A stretch of 64,000 bases of DNA from Sporosarcina sp. FSL W8-0480 (GCF_037963765.1 NZ_CP150166.1:2921501-2985500), one strand, 5' to 3'; positions 17,251 to 26,960 are shown, counted from the stretch's first letter. Translations and numbers: made by a program. The notes: generated from the sequence alone by a model not told the origin.

Positions 17251-17673
17251 ATGAGAAAAACATTCATTGGCAGTTTTCCGAATCAGGAGCGCCTTATTTA
17301 CAAAATTCAAGAACTGACGGACGAAGGCGTTGAAGAACAGGATTTGTATATCGTCATGAAAGACGAAATAGCGGTGGATGAACTCAGGCGTCACGCAACT
17401 CTCGTAGACGCAGATTCCCCCTTTAATCTGTTCAATCGTTTCATGGGATTTCTTGCAGGGGAAAAAAATGTCCGAAGCATGTTGCATGATTCCGGATTCA
17501 CTGATGACGAGGCAAAAACATATTTCAATGCCGTTCAGGAAGGCGCGCTGTTACTTTACATGAATGGAAAATTCGAAAAGGTACGGAATGCGGATCGCCC
17601 GCCGATAGAACCTAATTATGAAGGCTACGGACTGATCCCTTTAGATGAATCAGAAGCGGGACTCGAAAATTGA
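17251..17673 (+). CDS. General stress protein, 17M/YflT type
   Basis: 140 residues. AAGGAGG precedes ATG 17251. It aligns along its length with the N-terminal domain of the gene at 12085: F-x-G at the start, a KI-x-x-L helix, then FNRFMGFLAGEKNVRSML and a closing LLLYMNGKFE strand. It lacks the DUF2382 tail. Cytoplasmic, no enzymatic motif. The sigma-B-type promoter 35 bases upstream supports induction under general stress. Converges with the winged-helix-like gene over a shared terminator. Confidence 0.85.
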   Translation: MRKTFIGSFPNQERLIYKIQELTDEGVEEQDLYIVMKDEIAVDELRRHATLVDADSPFNLFNRFMGFLAGEKNVRSMLHDSGFTDDEAKTYFNAVQEGALLLYMNGKFEKVRNADRPPIEPNYEGYGLIPLDESEAGLEN

Positions 17674-17679
17674 ATGAGT

Positions 17680-17716
17680 AAAACACCCAATGGTTTCAGT
17701 TCTCCATGGGTGTTTT
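17680..17716. terminator. Bidirectional terminator
   Basis: AAAACACCCA (17680-17689) pairs with TGGGTGTTTT (17707-17716) between convergent genes. Confidence 0.85.
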
Positions 17717-17724
17717 CCATTCTC

Positions 17725-18468
17725 CTATCCCTTTACATACCTTTCACGCCATTCCGCAAGTTCCTTCTCCATCACCTGCATTTCAAGCGTTTCATCCCAA
17801 CGATCAGTCATCGTATTCCAAATTCTTGCAAAAAATCTATCCTTGGCAGTTTGGTGTAAATGAAATTCGAGACAAGGCACCGAAATCCTTTGTAGTTCGT
17901 TAACAGACAAAATGGCCTGTACAACCTTTTGCGCGTCCCCTTCTGCTGAAGTTACATTTAACTGATCAAGTGCCTCCCGCCATTCGCCTTCACTAATTTT
18001 ATTCACATGACGGAATTCCTCGGCATATCTGTATGCCTTTCCTTCCTCCTCTTCCGGCGCACCCGTCAAAAACAGGTTATGCGAGGGACTATAATAGACT
18101 GTCGCGTCCTCTATTTCAGGAGATTCGACAAAAATCCCGGCATCCAACTGTTGCCTTCCGGCTGCCGTCAAAGAAAAGACACCGCCATTTTTCACAATCA
18201 ATCCGGCACGGCTCATTCGATCGATAACGTCTTGAACGAATAATGGCTCCACGACCAATATGTCGCCCACATCTTCGACAGATGAAAACTCTGAAGTCCG
18301 AAATGCGATTAACAACATCTTCATTAGGACATCCATCTTCGTCCGCTTCACCGTTTCGAATTCAACATCGACCACTTGAATCGGCAATGTCCATTTTTCT
18401 GTGGCAAGCAGTTTTACGTTCGGGTCTTTTAGTATTTCATCCCGAAGACGTCTTTCCAAACTGTCCAT
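17725..18468 (-). CDS. Helicase-operon partner, winged-helix-like hypothetical protein
   Basis: 247 residues. Residues about 40-110 read like a winged-helix fold (DVLMKMLLIAFRTSEFSSVEDVGDILVV, then VQDVIDRMSRAGLIVKNGGVFSLTAAGRQQL, with a G-x-F-x-L-T wing). The remainder is acidic with no recognised domain. The ATG at 18468 abuts the stop of the helicase gene (TAA-ATG), so the two are one operon and translationally coupled. A regulatory or adaptor role for the helicase is an inference from context only. The gene ends at a shared bidirectional terminator. Confidence 0.75.
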   Translation of the reverse strand: MDSLERRLRDEILKDPNVKLLATEKWTLPIQVVDVEFETVKRTKMDVLMKMLLIAFRTSEFSSVEDVGDILVVEPLFVQDVIDRMSRAGLIVKNGGVFSLTAAGRQQLDAGIFVESPEIEDATVYYSPSHNLFLTGAPEEEEGKAYRYAEEFRHVNKISEGEWREALDQLNVTSAEGDAQKVVQAILSVNELQRISVPCLEFHLHQTAKDRFFARIWNTMTDRWDETLEMQVMEKELAEWRERYVKG

Positions 18469-21400
18469 TTACCCATTCCTTTCCAATGCCAAATCGAACT
18501 CCCTGAATCCCCCGCCTAACTTCACCTTTTCCACCAATCTTGTATACATCGTTTTCGTTTCTGCCTTTTTCGGCCGGGTCATGAACATATCCGAACTGCC
18601 AACGATGATCAACAATTCCCTCGCGCGTGATAATGCAACATTCAACCGTCGGTAATCCTCAGCAAACCCAATTGTCCCACTTGGCTGATGATGGTTCCGA
18701 ACGAAGCTCAAAATGATAATATCCATTTCCATCCCTTGGAATTTATCAACGGAACCGGTCCTACAATGTAAATGCTTTGGCATGATTTCCTGTTCAATGA
18801 GCCGGTCAATCCGCTTCACCTGTTCACCATAGAAACTGATCACACCAACGCTTTTCTTCGCATCCGAACTTATACGCCCTTCACGCTTAGCAAGTTCAGT
18901 CGCTTCCTCAATTTCAAGAAGCAGGTCCCTAACCTTTTGCAACTCCGCTTCATTATAAAGGCTCGTTCCGCCCTTCATTTGCGCTTCAAAATAGGAAGGT
19001 TCGTTTGGCATGTCAAACCACAACAGATGGTCATCACGCTTTATGAACCTTGACGAAAGCAGATGATCACGGGCATTGTCAGAGTCCTCTAACCCGCATT
19101 GCAGCCGATAATTCCCATCCACATAAAACGGGGTAATCGTCTCCATGATCTTCTCATGCATCCGATATTGAATACCTAACATCGTCTTATTTTGCTTCGG
19201 CAAGCTTCTGAATAAACGCTCAAAAAGCGATTCCTTCAGCATGCCACGCAATTGATTTTTCTCTTCGATATCTTTAATTTCCTCAATGAATTCATCCATC
19301 GTCTCCCGACCGACAAGTGGCGGCAACTGATGATGATCGCCGACAAGGACAATCTTCTTCCCTTTCAGCATCGGCAACAGGAGCTCGGGAGGCGTCGCCT
19401 TCGATACCTCATCGATGATGACGACGTCGAAATTCGGATAGTCTTCCATGAAATCACGTCGAGCTGAAGCGACACAAGTCGTTCCGATGACATTCGCATG
19501 CTTCACATACAGTTTTCGGATTTCATCCAAGTCATATTCACTCGCACTTGAAAGCAGTTCACTCCATTCATCCTGCAAAACTCCCACAACGGGCAATTGC
19601 GCAAGCTCTTTTTGTAAATCGATAGTTACTGCTTGTTTTGCTTCAATTTCTACACCGATTTCCTGTTTACGCTTTTCAGGTTCAGATTTAATGATTTCTT
19701 GGAGAGCATGAATCCGCTCCTTGTACGTTTGAATCTCATTTTCCACCTCAGATTCATCCTTACTCAATGCCTCCAAGGTTTCCCTTATAATCGACAATTG
19801 ATTGGTCGTAGACTCCCTGATTTCGATTCTTTCCTTTAAAGCAAGTTCAGCCTTTTGAAATAAATCCTTCCGCTTCTCAAATTCAGCAAGACCCTTTTCA
19901 AGTTCTACAATCCTTTTTTCAACATCATCCCGATGGATATGCTCGTCCACAAGATCGGCAAGTGCCGAAATTTCTTCCTTTAAGCCGCGAAGCTGTTCCA
20001 TATGATTCCTGATTTTCCGGTCCGCTTTCTCCTCTTCAGTCGTCAACTCAGCAAGCTTGGACTTCATTTCGTCCATGATATCTGATTTCAACGTAGAAAA
20101 TCTTGTGACAGCTTCACGATCGGAAGTCGCCTTTATACTTACCGCATGCCTTTTGACTTCCTCCGACTTTCCATACAAATAAGCTAAATTCTCAGCAAGC
20201 CGATGTAATAAAGCTGCTTTTTCCGGACTCGCAGGCATTGCCAAAGTTCTTATAGTCGCCGGTAATACAAAGAAACGGCTTATTTTATCAAGCATTTCAT
20301 GCATCTCTTCAGGAGTCTTGTATTTGTCATTCTGTTTGCTGTGGATTTCCTCAATGGGATAATAAAACTTTTTAAGAATCTTCTCCGCGTATTCAATCCC
20401 GTTCGACAAACGTTCCGCAACTTCATTCCATTCAAGTAGAGCATATGGATACGTTCCATTAATAATTTCCACTCGCAATCGTTCGAGTGCATTGATTTCA
20501 AGTTTTACTGGAAGAGATGGCTCTACTTGATGAATTGCATACAATTCCTTTAACTCCTCGAGCTTCCTCACTTCAGACAGTTGTTCCAAAAAACGAGTCA
20601 ACGGCAGCCGTTTCCCTGCATTGATGCCGGACTCCTCTTTCAATCTGCGAACAGCTATTTCTGCGTAATCAATCGCTTCGACAGTTTGGAAATAGCGAAG
20701 CATTTTCCTCTGTGCCATTAGGCTACGCTCTGCATCTGTCATTTCCCCTTCTAACTCAGGACTGATTTCAGCGTCAGCAATGGCCCTTTCACTATCTCTT
20801 AATTCATCGGAAAGTTTATCTAACACTTGGGATAAATCTGCTTGTTGCGCTACAACCTTTATCCGTTTTTTGGATAGTTCGCTCTCCCTTTGACACAACG
20901 TTTCAAGCCGCTTAGACAACTCCCCCGCTTCCAATTCAGCTGCATGTTTTTCGACTATCTGACGTTCTGCAACTTCCATCTCCGCTTGAAGACGCTCGAT
21001 TTCTACTTGAATACCTTCCATTTCAAATTCGATTTGCCGCTTTCGGTCTTCGCGTTTTTCCCGCTGTTCATTCACCGCGGCCAATGTTTCATCACGCCAA
21101 TGAATCGCGACGTTTTCCTCGATAAACCGCTTCCCTTCCTCCTCGATGCTTTCCGTTCGTCCATACCGCAATATCCTGATCTTAGGATCGGACAGCAACC
21201 TTCCAAGAGCGTTATCGACAGCTAAATTCGACTGGGAAGCGACAAGCGTCCGCTGCCCCGCCTTCATCAACTGATGGCAAAGTTCCGAGATCACCGTCGT
21301 CTTCCCTGTTCCGGGAGGCCCTTGAATGACATATAAGTCATTCGCTGACATTGCACCAATGACCGCCTCTTTTTGGAATTCATTCAACGGATGATGGAAC

Positions 21401-22317
21401 TCAAGCTCAAGCCGCTTGTTCGTAATTTGGACAACTGGGCGTTCTTCAAACAAGATTTTCTCCAAGTTCGGATTTGCCGCAAATCCATCCTGCAGATCCT
21501 TGAACCCTTTCCGCAGACGCCTGATCTGACTTAGCTCCGCAAAATTGCTGAAGACGACTTCCCGTGCATCTTTTGGCAATAACGAACCTCGCCGTGCGAC
21601 CGCTTGATACTTCCGGTTTAACTCGATTTTAACGGTCCGTTTTCCACGATTCACATCAATCACTTGTCCAAGGTCATCACTTGAACCTTTCAGCTTCGCA
21701 CTGAAACCCGTGATGGAACCCCAGTCTTTCGCTTCAAGTCCACTACATGTGATCGTCAGCTGGTTAAAGGACTCATTAACATGCGCCTGCGTAAAATGAG
21801 CGGTAATATCGTCAATGTCTGCATTCTTCTCCTCAATACGCAAGTATCCTTCCCAACTCTTAATCCGTTTTTCGACATACTCCGACCGTTCCTGTGCAAT
21901 AGGCAATTCTCGTAGACTTGTATACAACTCTATCGGCATCGAACTGCCTGAACGCTGGTTAACCAAGAATTTCAGGCGAACTCCAAGTCGGCGATTCGTC
22001 CGAACAGGCTCTTTTCGCCCTTTCACCCGGAAACTTGTTGCAAGAAACCCTTCATTTTTGTAGACGCACTCCATCACCGCCACCCGATCTTTCAGGTGGT
22101 TAGCAAGTTGGGAATTTGCGCCCGGATCGAAATAGAAGGAGAATGTCATATTGTCTTGTTTGGCGGGGAGTTTTTCAATGTAGATAGCGAAATGATCCTG
22201 CATCGCAAAGAGCTCATTCTCGTCAATTGCCCAATTCCCGATTTCCTTCCGCGCCCGATGTGTCATATCAAGTCGACATTTCATCACTTCATTCATTACA
22301 TCATTATTTCTCACCAC
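18469..22317 (-). CDS. Superfamily 1 (Upf1/Dna2-like) helicase with long coiled-coil insertion
   Basis: About 1282 residues. An N-terminal region of 300 residues of unknown fold precedes Walker A GPPGTGKTT near residue 340 (motif I), with the Q-motif-like LNEFQKEAV before it. A coiled-coil insertion of about 480 residues follows. Then come motif II VVIIDEVSKA, motif III VGDHHQLPP, motif IV IQYRMHE, motif V VDKFQGMEMDIIILS and motif VI RRLNVALSRAR. All helicase motifs are intact; the AAA_11/AAA_12 arrangement is the Upf1-like SF1B type. The frame opens at TTG 22338, but GGAAAGGAGGG lies within it and fits the GTG at 22317 or 22314. Substrate (DNA or RNA) unknown. Coupled to the partner gene. 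Confidence 0.87.
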   Translation of the reverse strand: MVRNNDVMNEVMKCRLDMTHRARKEIGNWAIDENELFAMQDHFAIYIEKLPAKQDNMTFSFYFDPGANSQLANHLKDRVAVMECVYKNEGFLATSFRVKGRKEPVRTNRRLGVRLKFLVNQRSGSSMPIELYTSLRELPIAQERSEYVEKRIKSWEGYLRIEEKNADIDDITAHFTQAHVNESFNQLTITCSGLEAKDWGSITGFSAKLKGSSDDLGQVIDVNRGKRTVKIELNRKYQAVARRGSLLPKDAREVVFSNFAELSQIRRLRKGFKDLQDGFAANPNLEKILFEERPVVQITNKRLELEFHHPLNEFQKEAVIGAMSANDLYVIQGPPGTGKTTVISELCHQLMKAGQRTLVASQSNLAVDNALGRLLSDPKIRILRYGRTESIEEEGKRFIEENVAIHWRDETLAAVNEQREKREDRKRQIEFEMEGIQVEIERLQAEMEVAERQIVEKHAAELEAGELSKRLETLCQRESELSKKRIKVVAQQADLSQVLDKLSDELRDSERAIADAEISPELEGEMTDAERSLMAQRKMLRYFQTVEAIDYAEIAVRRLKEESGINAGKRLPLTRFLEQLSEVRKLEELKELYAIHQVEPSLPVKLEINALERLRVEIINGTYPYALLEWNEVAERLSNGIEYAEKILKKFYYPIEEIHSKQNDKYKTPEEMHEMLDKISRFFVLPATIRTLAMPASPEKAALLHRLAENLAYLYGKSEEVKRHAVSIKATSDREAVTRFSTLKSDIMDEMKSKLAELTTEEEKADRKIRNHMEQLRGLKEEISALADLVDEHIHRDDVEKRIVELEKGLAEFEKRKDLFQKAELALKERIEIRESTTNQLSIIRETLEALSKDESEVENEIQTYKERIHALQEIIKSEPEKRKQEIGVEIEAKQAVTIDLQKELAQLPVVGVLQDEWSELLSSASEYDLDEIRKLYVKHANVIGTTCVASARRDFMEDYPNFDVVIIDEVSKATPPELLLPMLKGKKIVLVGDHHQLPPLVGRETMDEFIEEIKDIEEKNQLRGMLKESLFERLFRSLPKQNKTMLGIQYRMHEKIMETITPFYVDGNYRLQCGLEDSDNARDHLLSSRFIKRDDHLLWFDMPNEPSYFEAQMKGGTSLYNEAELQKVRDLLLEIEEATELAKREGRISSDAKKSVGVISFYGEQVKRIDRLIEQEIMPKHLHCRTGSVDKFQGMEMDIIILSFVRNHHQPSGTIGFAEDYRRLNVALSRARELLIIVGSSDMFMTRPKKAETKTMYTRLVEKVKLGGGFREFDLALERNG

Positions 22318-22493
22318 GACACCCTCCTTTCCGTTCAACTCTTTTCCGAAATAAAACCATACGTTCTATCATACAACAAAATCCTGTTCGGATTAATTAA
22401 AAAATCGCGGGTTCTCTCGCATTCTATTTACTTTTCCGATATACTAATTAATGTTTTAAAATAGGTATAATAAATAAGTGGAGGCTTGAAGCT

Positions 22494-23471
22494 TTGAAAG
22501 TATGGTTATCGGTAATTGTTGGATTGTTGCTTATTCTTTCAGGATGCGTTAATGCATCGGATATAGATACAAATGAAAAATCAGCTATTGAAACTGTTAG
22601 TCAGGAAACACCCCAAGATAATAAATCTACAGAAGAAACGTCAAAAGATGATATTTCAAAAGTAGATGGTTCAAAAGATAAAACAAAAGAGACTGAATCA
22701 GAGGTCACAAAAAACAATACTCCAACTGTCGCTCCAAGCGAAAAAAAGGAGTCCGTTGTTAAAACGGCTCCCGTAAAGAAGACTGAAACGGCTGGTACAA
22801 CTGCGCATATTCCAGTTCAGTTAGTTAAAACAATCGATGGAGATACGATTAAAATTCTTTATAACGGCCAAGAAGTAAATGTCCGATATTTATTGATCGA
22901 CACGCCTGAAACGAGCCATCCGCGGTTAGGCAAGCAACCGTTTGGCGAGGAAGCGAAAGAGCGTAATCGGCAATTGGTGAACAGCGGTGCATTATCAATC
23001 GAATTCGATGTCGGTGAACGGTATGATAAATACGACAGATTGCTTGCTTACGTCTATGTCGATGGGAAAAGTGTTCAGGAGACATTGCTTTCGGAAGGAT
23101 TGGCTCGGGTTGCTTATGTATATCCGCCCAACACGCGTCATTTGACACCTTACGAAGAAGCACAAGCAGTAGCAAAGAAAAAAAGACTGGGCATCTGGTC
23201 GGTTGAAGACTATGCCACAGATTCCGGATTTAATAGTGACGCGGCTAATACAGCAACAAAAGTCCCAACGGCAACTAGTGGATCCACTTCTAAACCTGCA
23301 GCATCTACAAGTAAGCCCGACACAACGACTAGCACTTCTTCCGGGAATAAGGAGTTTTTCCAAAACTGTACAGAGTTACGGAAGAAGTATCCTAATGGCG
23401 TCCCGCAAAGCCATCCCGCTTACCAGCCAAAAATGGACCGTGATAAAGATGGCTTTGCATGTGAAAAATAA
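22494..23471 (+). CDS. Lipoprotein thermonuclease (SNase-like) with excalibur domain
   Basis: 325 residues, TTG start at 22494 with GGAGG 9 bases upstream. A lipoprotein signal (LLLILSGC) gives an acylated Cys near residue 18. A Thr/Ser/Lys-rich linker leads to the nuclease domain (about 105-240) with VKTIDGDTIKI, the first Arg in VRYLLIDTPE, the catalytic Glu region FGEEAKERN and Arg in YDKYDRLLAYVYVDG. These match micrococcal-type nuclease active sites (as B. subtilis YncB). The C-terminus is an excalibur calcium-binding motif (DRDKDGFACE). A surface-tethered calcium-dependent nuclease for extracellular nucleic acid is inferred. Confidence 0.9.
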   Translation: MKVWLSVIVGLLLILSGCVNASDIDTNEKSAIETVSQETPQDNKSTEETSKDDISKVDGSKDKTKETESEVTKNNTPTVAPSEKKESVVKTAPVKKTETAGTTAHIPVQLVKTIDGDTIKILYNGQEVNVRYLLIDTPETSHPRLGKQPFGEEAKERNRQLVNSGALSIEFDVGERYDKYDRLLAYVYVDGKSVQETLLSEGLARVAYVYPPNTRHLTPYEEAQAVAKKKRLGIWSVEDYATDSGFNSDAANTATKVPTATSGSTSKPAASTSKPDTTTSTSSGNKEFFQNCTELRKKYPNGVPQSHPAYQPKMDRDKDGFACEK

Positions 23472-23481
23472 AATTCAGCTA

Positions 23482-23514
23482 AACCGGGAGAGATTCATTT
23501 CTCCCGGTTCTTTC
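23482..23514 (+). terminator. Terminator of the thermonuclease gene
   Basis: AACCGGGAGA pairs with TCTCCCGGTT, followed by CTTTC. Confidence 0.8.
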
Positions 23515-23656
23515 ATTCCCATTTGTCGCATTTTGTCTAAATCCATCATTTTAAGTCCGGCATGAATTCCATTTGAAGAGGGAAAGGTATAAAAACACCG
23601 ATTTCTCATTTCCCAAGAAATAATGTAGAAAATTGTAAGTGAAGGAGAACTATCCA

Positions 23657-23890
23657 ATGCAGGAATTTAAAATAACGTATTTCTTTGATGAAGAACATTA
23701 TATTAGACGTTTCATACATACCGACTCAATGGAAAGTGCCCAACTATTTGTACAAAACGAACGGGATCAATATATTTCATTCACAGACAGCCGTGGAATT
23801 TATCATGAGCTGCATACAGGGAAAGTCCAAGTTGTACAAGTTTCCGAATACCATCGGGCAGAAAAAAATAAAAACAACAAGAAGCTTTGA
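23657..23890 (+). CDS. Small hypothetical protein, 77 residues
   Basis: The ATG at 23657 has AAGGAGA at normal distance; the upstream in-frame GTG at 23639 overlaps that site and is rejected. The protein looks like a compact alpha-beta fold (FKITYFFDEEHYIRRFIHTD, SAQLFVQNERDQYISFTDS) with a Lys-Asn tail. No family recognised. The stop lies inside the following bidirectional terminator. Confidence 0.65.
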   Translation: MQEFKITYFFDEEHYIRRFIHTDSMESAQLFVQNERDQYISFTDSRGIYHELHTGKVQVVQVSEYHRAEKNKNNKKL

Positions 23891-23919
23891 AAGAAAACAT
23901 CAAGGCTTCTTGTCTTTTA
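23877..23919. terminator. Bidirectional terminator
   Basis: ACAAGAAGC pairs with GCTTCTTGT, with TCTTTTAT downstream and an A-rich run upstream. It contains the TGA of the 77-residue gene and is shared with the convergent regulator. Confidence 0.75.
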
Positions 23920-24459
23920 TCCCCCCCTCACTTCTGAGGAAACACAAAGCAGTCTGACCTCTTTGTCCGTATAGTTGTACCAGTAATGCGGACGAGTGGA
24001 GTCCATCATGATCGATTCGGAAGGACCTAATTCGTATACTTGATCTTCAAGACGTACTGTGAGAGTTCCCTCAATGACATAGAGAAATTCCTGTCCGGGA
24101 TGCGTTATAAGATTCCCCTCAATTTGCCCCGGCTTCAAGACAACGTATAACGGTGCAAAATCCCGCTTTGAAAGCGCCGTTCCAAGGTCTTTGTAGTAAA
24201 TATGGTGAGCATCCATCCGCTGTTCCATTATCAAAGGACGATCTGAATCTGCCTCTTCCTCCTCGAAAAAGTAACTTGGATTCACTCCAAATACGACTGA
24301 AATCTTCTTCAAGGATTCCAATGTTGCGGAACTTTTTCCTCTTTCCAACTGGGAAAGAAAACTAATGGAAAAGCCCGTTTTTTCCGCAAGTACCTTGAGT
24401 GTCATCCCTCTTTTTAATCTGATTTCTTTAATCTTTTTCCCCAATTGTTCAATTGCCAT
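23917..24459 (-). CDS. XRE-family regulator with C-terminal cupin sensor
   Basis: 180 residues. An N-terminal Cro/CI helix-turn-helix (about 8-62: IKEIRLKRGMTLKVLAEKTG, ISFLSQLERGKSSATLESL) is joined to a cupin_2 domain (about 105-175: LYVVLKPGQIEGN, HPGQEFLYVIEGTLTV, LGPSESIMMDS, RPHYWYN). This SgrR/PuuR-like layout is typical of regulators sensing amines, amino acids or their derivatives. It is divergent from the MFS transporter, and two identical-type palindromes lie in the shared upstream region, one exactly within the transporter promoter. Repression of the transporter operon and autoregulation are inferred. Confidence 0.88.
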   Translation of the reverse strand: MAIEQLGKKIKEIRLKRGMTLKVLAEKTGFSISFLSQLERGKSSATLESLKKISVVFGVNPSYFFEEEEADSDRPLIMEQRMDAHHIYYKDLGTALSKRDFAPLYVVLKPGQIEGNLITHPGQEFLYVIEGTLTVRLEDQVYELGPSESIMMDSTRPHYWYNYTDKEVRLLCVSSEVRGG

Positions 24460-24525
24460 TTTCGATTCTCCTAAATAATTCTATTGACAGAATATTATTA
24501 TGAAACTATGATAGGCTTAATGTTA

Positions 24526-24542
24526 TTGAAGTGGCACTTCAA
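24526..24542. promoter_or_regulatory. Operator palindrome O1 of the XRE-cupin regulator
   Basis: TTGAAGTGGCACTTCAA, a perfect 17 bp palindrome with one central base, on the regulator side of the divergent region. Confidence 0.75.
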
Positions 24543-24578
24543 TTTAAAAAGTTAAGCGCTTTCATTTATTTTTTTTGT

Positions 24579-24608
24579 TTGACTTTGAAGTACTGCTTCA
24601 ATTATATC
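24579..24608 (+). promoter_or_regulatory. Transporter promoter with operator O2 filling the spacer
   Basis: -35 TTGACT (24579-24584), 18 bp spacer, -10 TATATC (24603-24608). The spacer holds TTGAAGTACTGCTTCAA (24585-24601), which shares TTGAAG-N5-CTTCAA with O1. A protein bound there would occlude RNA polymerase. Confidence 0.75.
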
Positions 24609-24624
24609 AAAGGAGGAATGGGTT

Positions 24625-25902
24625 GTGGAGAAAAAAAAGTTAAACAGGGTATTGATTGCAAGTCTCGTAGGTAGTTCCATAGAATGGTTCGACTACTTCC
24701 TATATGGAACGGTAGCCGCATTAGTGTTCAACCAAATGTTTTTTGTCAATGAAGACCCGACAATCAGCTTATTATTGGCATATGCGTCATTCGCCCTTGC
24801 GTTCTTTATCCGACCGTTCGGTGGAATTATCTTTAGTCATATCGGCGACCGGATCGGAAGGAAAAAGACACTTGTTTTGACATTAAGCATAATGGGGATT
24901 GCAACATTTGGTATGGGGCTTTTGCCTACGTATCAAGCAATCGGGATTTGGGCACCAATTCTATTGATAACATTGAGACTTATTCAAGGCTTAGGTATTG
25001 GTGGAGAATGGGGAGGCGCGCTACTACTTGCGGTTGAATATGCGCCGCCTGAAAAACGTGGTTTCTTTGGATCCGTGCCACAAATGGGGATTACAATCGG
25101 TATGATGCTTGGAACACTGGCATTGTCTATCATGACTTTGCTGCCTGAAGGTTCATTTATGACATGGGGCTGGCGTGTACCATTCATTCTGAGTGCATTG
25201 CTTGTTGTTTTCGGATTATGGATTCGTAAAGGAATTGATGAGACACCTTCATTCAAGGAAGTCCAAGAGCGTGGAGAAATTCCTAAAGTTCCACTTATTA
25301 CAACACTAAAAACACATTGGCGTGAAGTCCTTATTGCAATTGGAGCCAAAGTTGTTGAAACAGCTCCGTTCTACATTTTCAGTACATTTATCGTTTCATA
25401 CGCAACTACTCAACTTGATTTCTCAAGAACAGCGACGTTGAATTCAGTCATGGTTGCTACAATCGTTACAACGATTTTGATACCGATCATGGGTAAACTC
25501 TCTGACAAAGTCGGCCGTAAACCACTTTACGTATGGGGATCTGTCGCTATGATTCTGTTCGCATTCCCATACTTCTGGATGATTAAGCAAGGCTCAGTTG
25601 CCCTTCTTGTAATTGCTACCATTATTGGATTGGGAATTATTTGGGCACCAATTACAGCAGTTCTTGGAACGATGTTCTCGGAAATCTTCTCTGCTGAAGT
25701 ACGTTATACGGGAATTTCTCTTGGCTATCAAATTGGGGCAGCTGTTGCCGGAGGTACTGCACCACTTGTTGCGACTGCATTACTTGCCAAATTCAACAAT
25801 TCCTATGTGCCGGTTGCTCTATACATCATTTTCACGGCGGTCGTTTCACTTATTGCCATCTGGGCAGTAAAAGACCGGAAAAACGAAGCGTTAGATCTAT
25901 AA
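24625..25902 (+). CDS. MFS transporter, metabolite:H+ symporter (ProP/ShiA-like) family
   Basis: 425 residues, GTG start with AAAGGAGG upstream. Twelve membrane segments can be counted. Family marks are SSIEWFDYFLYG in helix 1, RPFGGIIFSHIGDRIGRKKTL in the helix 2-3 loop, RLIQGLGIGGEWGGA in helix 4 and GKLSDKVGRKPL in the central repeat. The MHS family imports organic acids or betaine-like solutes with protons. The downstream ornithine cyclodeaminase-family enzyme, 48 bases later, suggests the imported compound is an amino acid derivative. Controlled by the divergent XRE-cupin regulator (inferred). Confidence 0.88.
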   Translation: MEKKKLNRVLIASLVGSSIEWFDYFLYGTVAALVFNQMFFVNEDPTISLLLAYASFALAFFIRPFGGIIFSHIGDRIGRKKTLVLTLSIMGIATFGMGLLPTYQAIGIWAPILLITLRLIQGLGIGGEWGGALLLAVEYAPPEKRGFFGSVPQMGITIGMMLGTLALSIMTLLPEGSFMTWGWRVPFILSALLVVFGLWIRKGIDETPSFKEVQERGEIPKVPLITTLKTHWREVLIAIGAKVVETAPFYIFSTFIVSYATTQLDFSRTATLNSVMVATIVTTILIPIMGKLSDKVGRKPLYVWGSVAMILFAFPYFWMIKQGSVALLVIATIIGLGIIWAPITAVLGTMFSEIFSAEVRYTGISLGYQIGAAVAGGTAPLVATALLAKFNNSYVPVALYIIFTAVVSLIAIWAVKDRKNEALDL

Positions 25903-25950
25903 GCTATAACTCCGAACAGTGTGCAATATAATTCCAAGGGGGAGATTTTA

Positions 25951-26940
25951 GTGCTGATCATCAATGAAAAAGAAATTCAAACTACTTATGGCATGAAAGA
26001 AGCCCTTCAAGACGTCGAGCATATATTACGTTCAAAGGCAGAAGAGAAGATCTTAAACCCACATAGAACGATCATCGAATTCCCGGCGCATAACGCATCG
26101 GTACTCTATATGCCAAGTTCCGACCTAACAAATGAACTCACTACGATAAAAACAGTGTCAATCTTTCCTGAAAACCCAGCCGTCGGCAAACCGACGACGC
26201 AAGGTGTCATCCTTGTAACCGATGCACAGAACGGCGAACATCTTGCGCTGATGAATGCTTCCTATTTAACAAGACTACGGACTGGTGCAATAAGCGGCCT
26301 TGCGACAGACCGCCTAGCAAGAAAGGATGCGAAGGTGCTTACCGTTATCGGGACAGGTGGAATGGCTTTTGAACAAGTCATCGGCGTCCTTGAAGTTCGC
26401 CGAATTGAAAAAATGCTTTTAGTCAATCCGACCATCTCAAAAGCAGAACGTTTCAAAGAGAGACTTGTGGAGTTCGGTATCGATGACAACATTCAGATTG
26501 AAATTGTGTCAGACGTTTCTGCAGCTGTTCGCCAAGCGGATATCATCTGCTGCAGCACCCGTTCCAATACACCCGTTTTTGACGGAAATGATGTAAAAGC
26601 AGGTACACATGTCAATGGCGTCGGCTCTTACTTGCCTCATATGAGGGAAGTGGATCACACGTTCATCAAACGATGCAGTAAAATTGTCATTGATGACGAA
26701 ACGGGTGTCAAAGAAGAAGCTGGTGAACTAATCTACGCCAATGAACAACCCGATTGGTCCTATGATGAGTTACATGGTGAATTGATGGATCTTGTTGTAG
26801 GTACAATCGATGGAAGAGAAAATACAGAGGAAATTACTTTCTTCAAATCTGTTGGTGCCTCGTATTTCGACCTTGCCGTCGCACAGGGAGTCTATCGAAA
26901 GGCTGCTGAGTTGGGCATAGGCGTTGAGGTACAAGTTTAA
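25951..26940 (+). CDS. Ornithine cyclodeaminase / mu-crystallin family enzyme
   Basis: 329 residues from the GTG at 25951, which has AAGGGGGAG upstream; the earlier in-frame GTG at 25921 has none. Family features: substrate-binding RTIIEF and K in [29 protein letters not shown], then the NAD(P) Rossmann motif VIGTGGMA (about 136-143), and [13 protein letters not shown]. The family includes ornithine cyclodeaminase, alanine dehydrogenase and imine reductases; the specific substrate cannot be read from sequence. Likely co-transcribed with the MFS transporter. Confidence 0.88.
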   Translation: MLIINEKEIQTTYGMKEALQDVEHILRSKAEEKILNPHRTIIEFPAHNASVLYMPSSDLTNELTTIKTVSIFPENPAVGKPTTQGVILVTDAQNGEHLALMNASYLTRLRTGAISGLATDRLARKDAKVLTVIGTGGMAFEQVIGVLEVRRIEKMLLVNPTISKAERFKERLVEFGIDDNIQIEIVSDVSAAVRQADIICCSTRSNTPVFDGNDVKAGTHVNGVGSYLPHMREVDHTFIKRCSKIVIDDETGVKEEAGELIYANEQPDWSYDELHGELMDLVVGTIDGRENTEEITFFKSVGASYFDLAVAQGVYRKAAELGIGVEVQV

Positions 26941-26960
26941 TCAAGTTTAATAAATCACTG

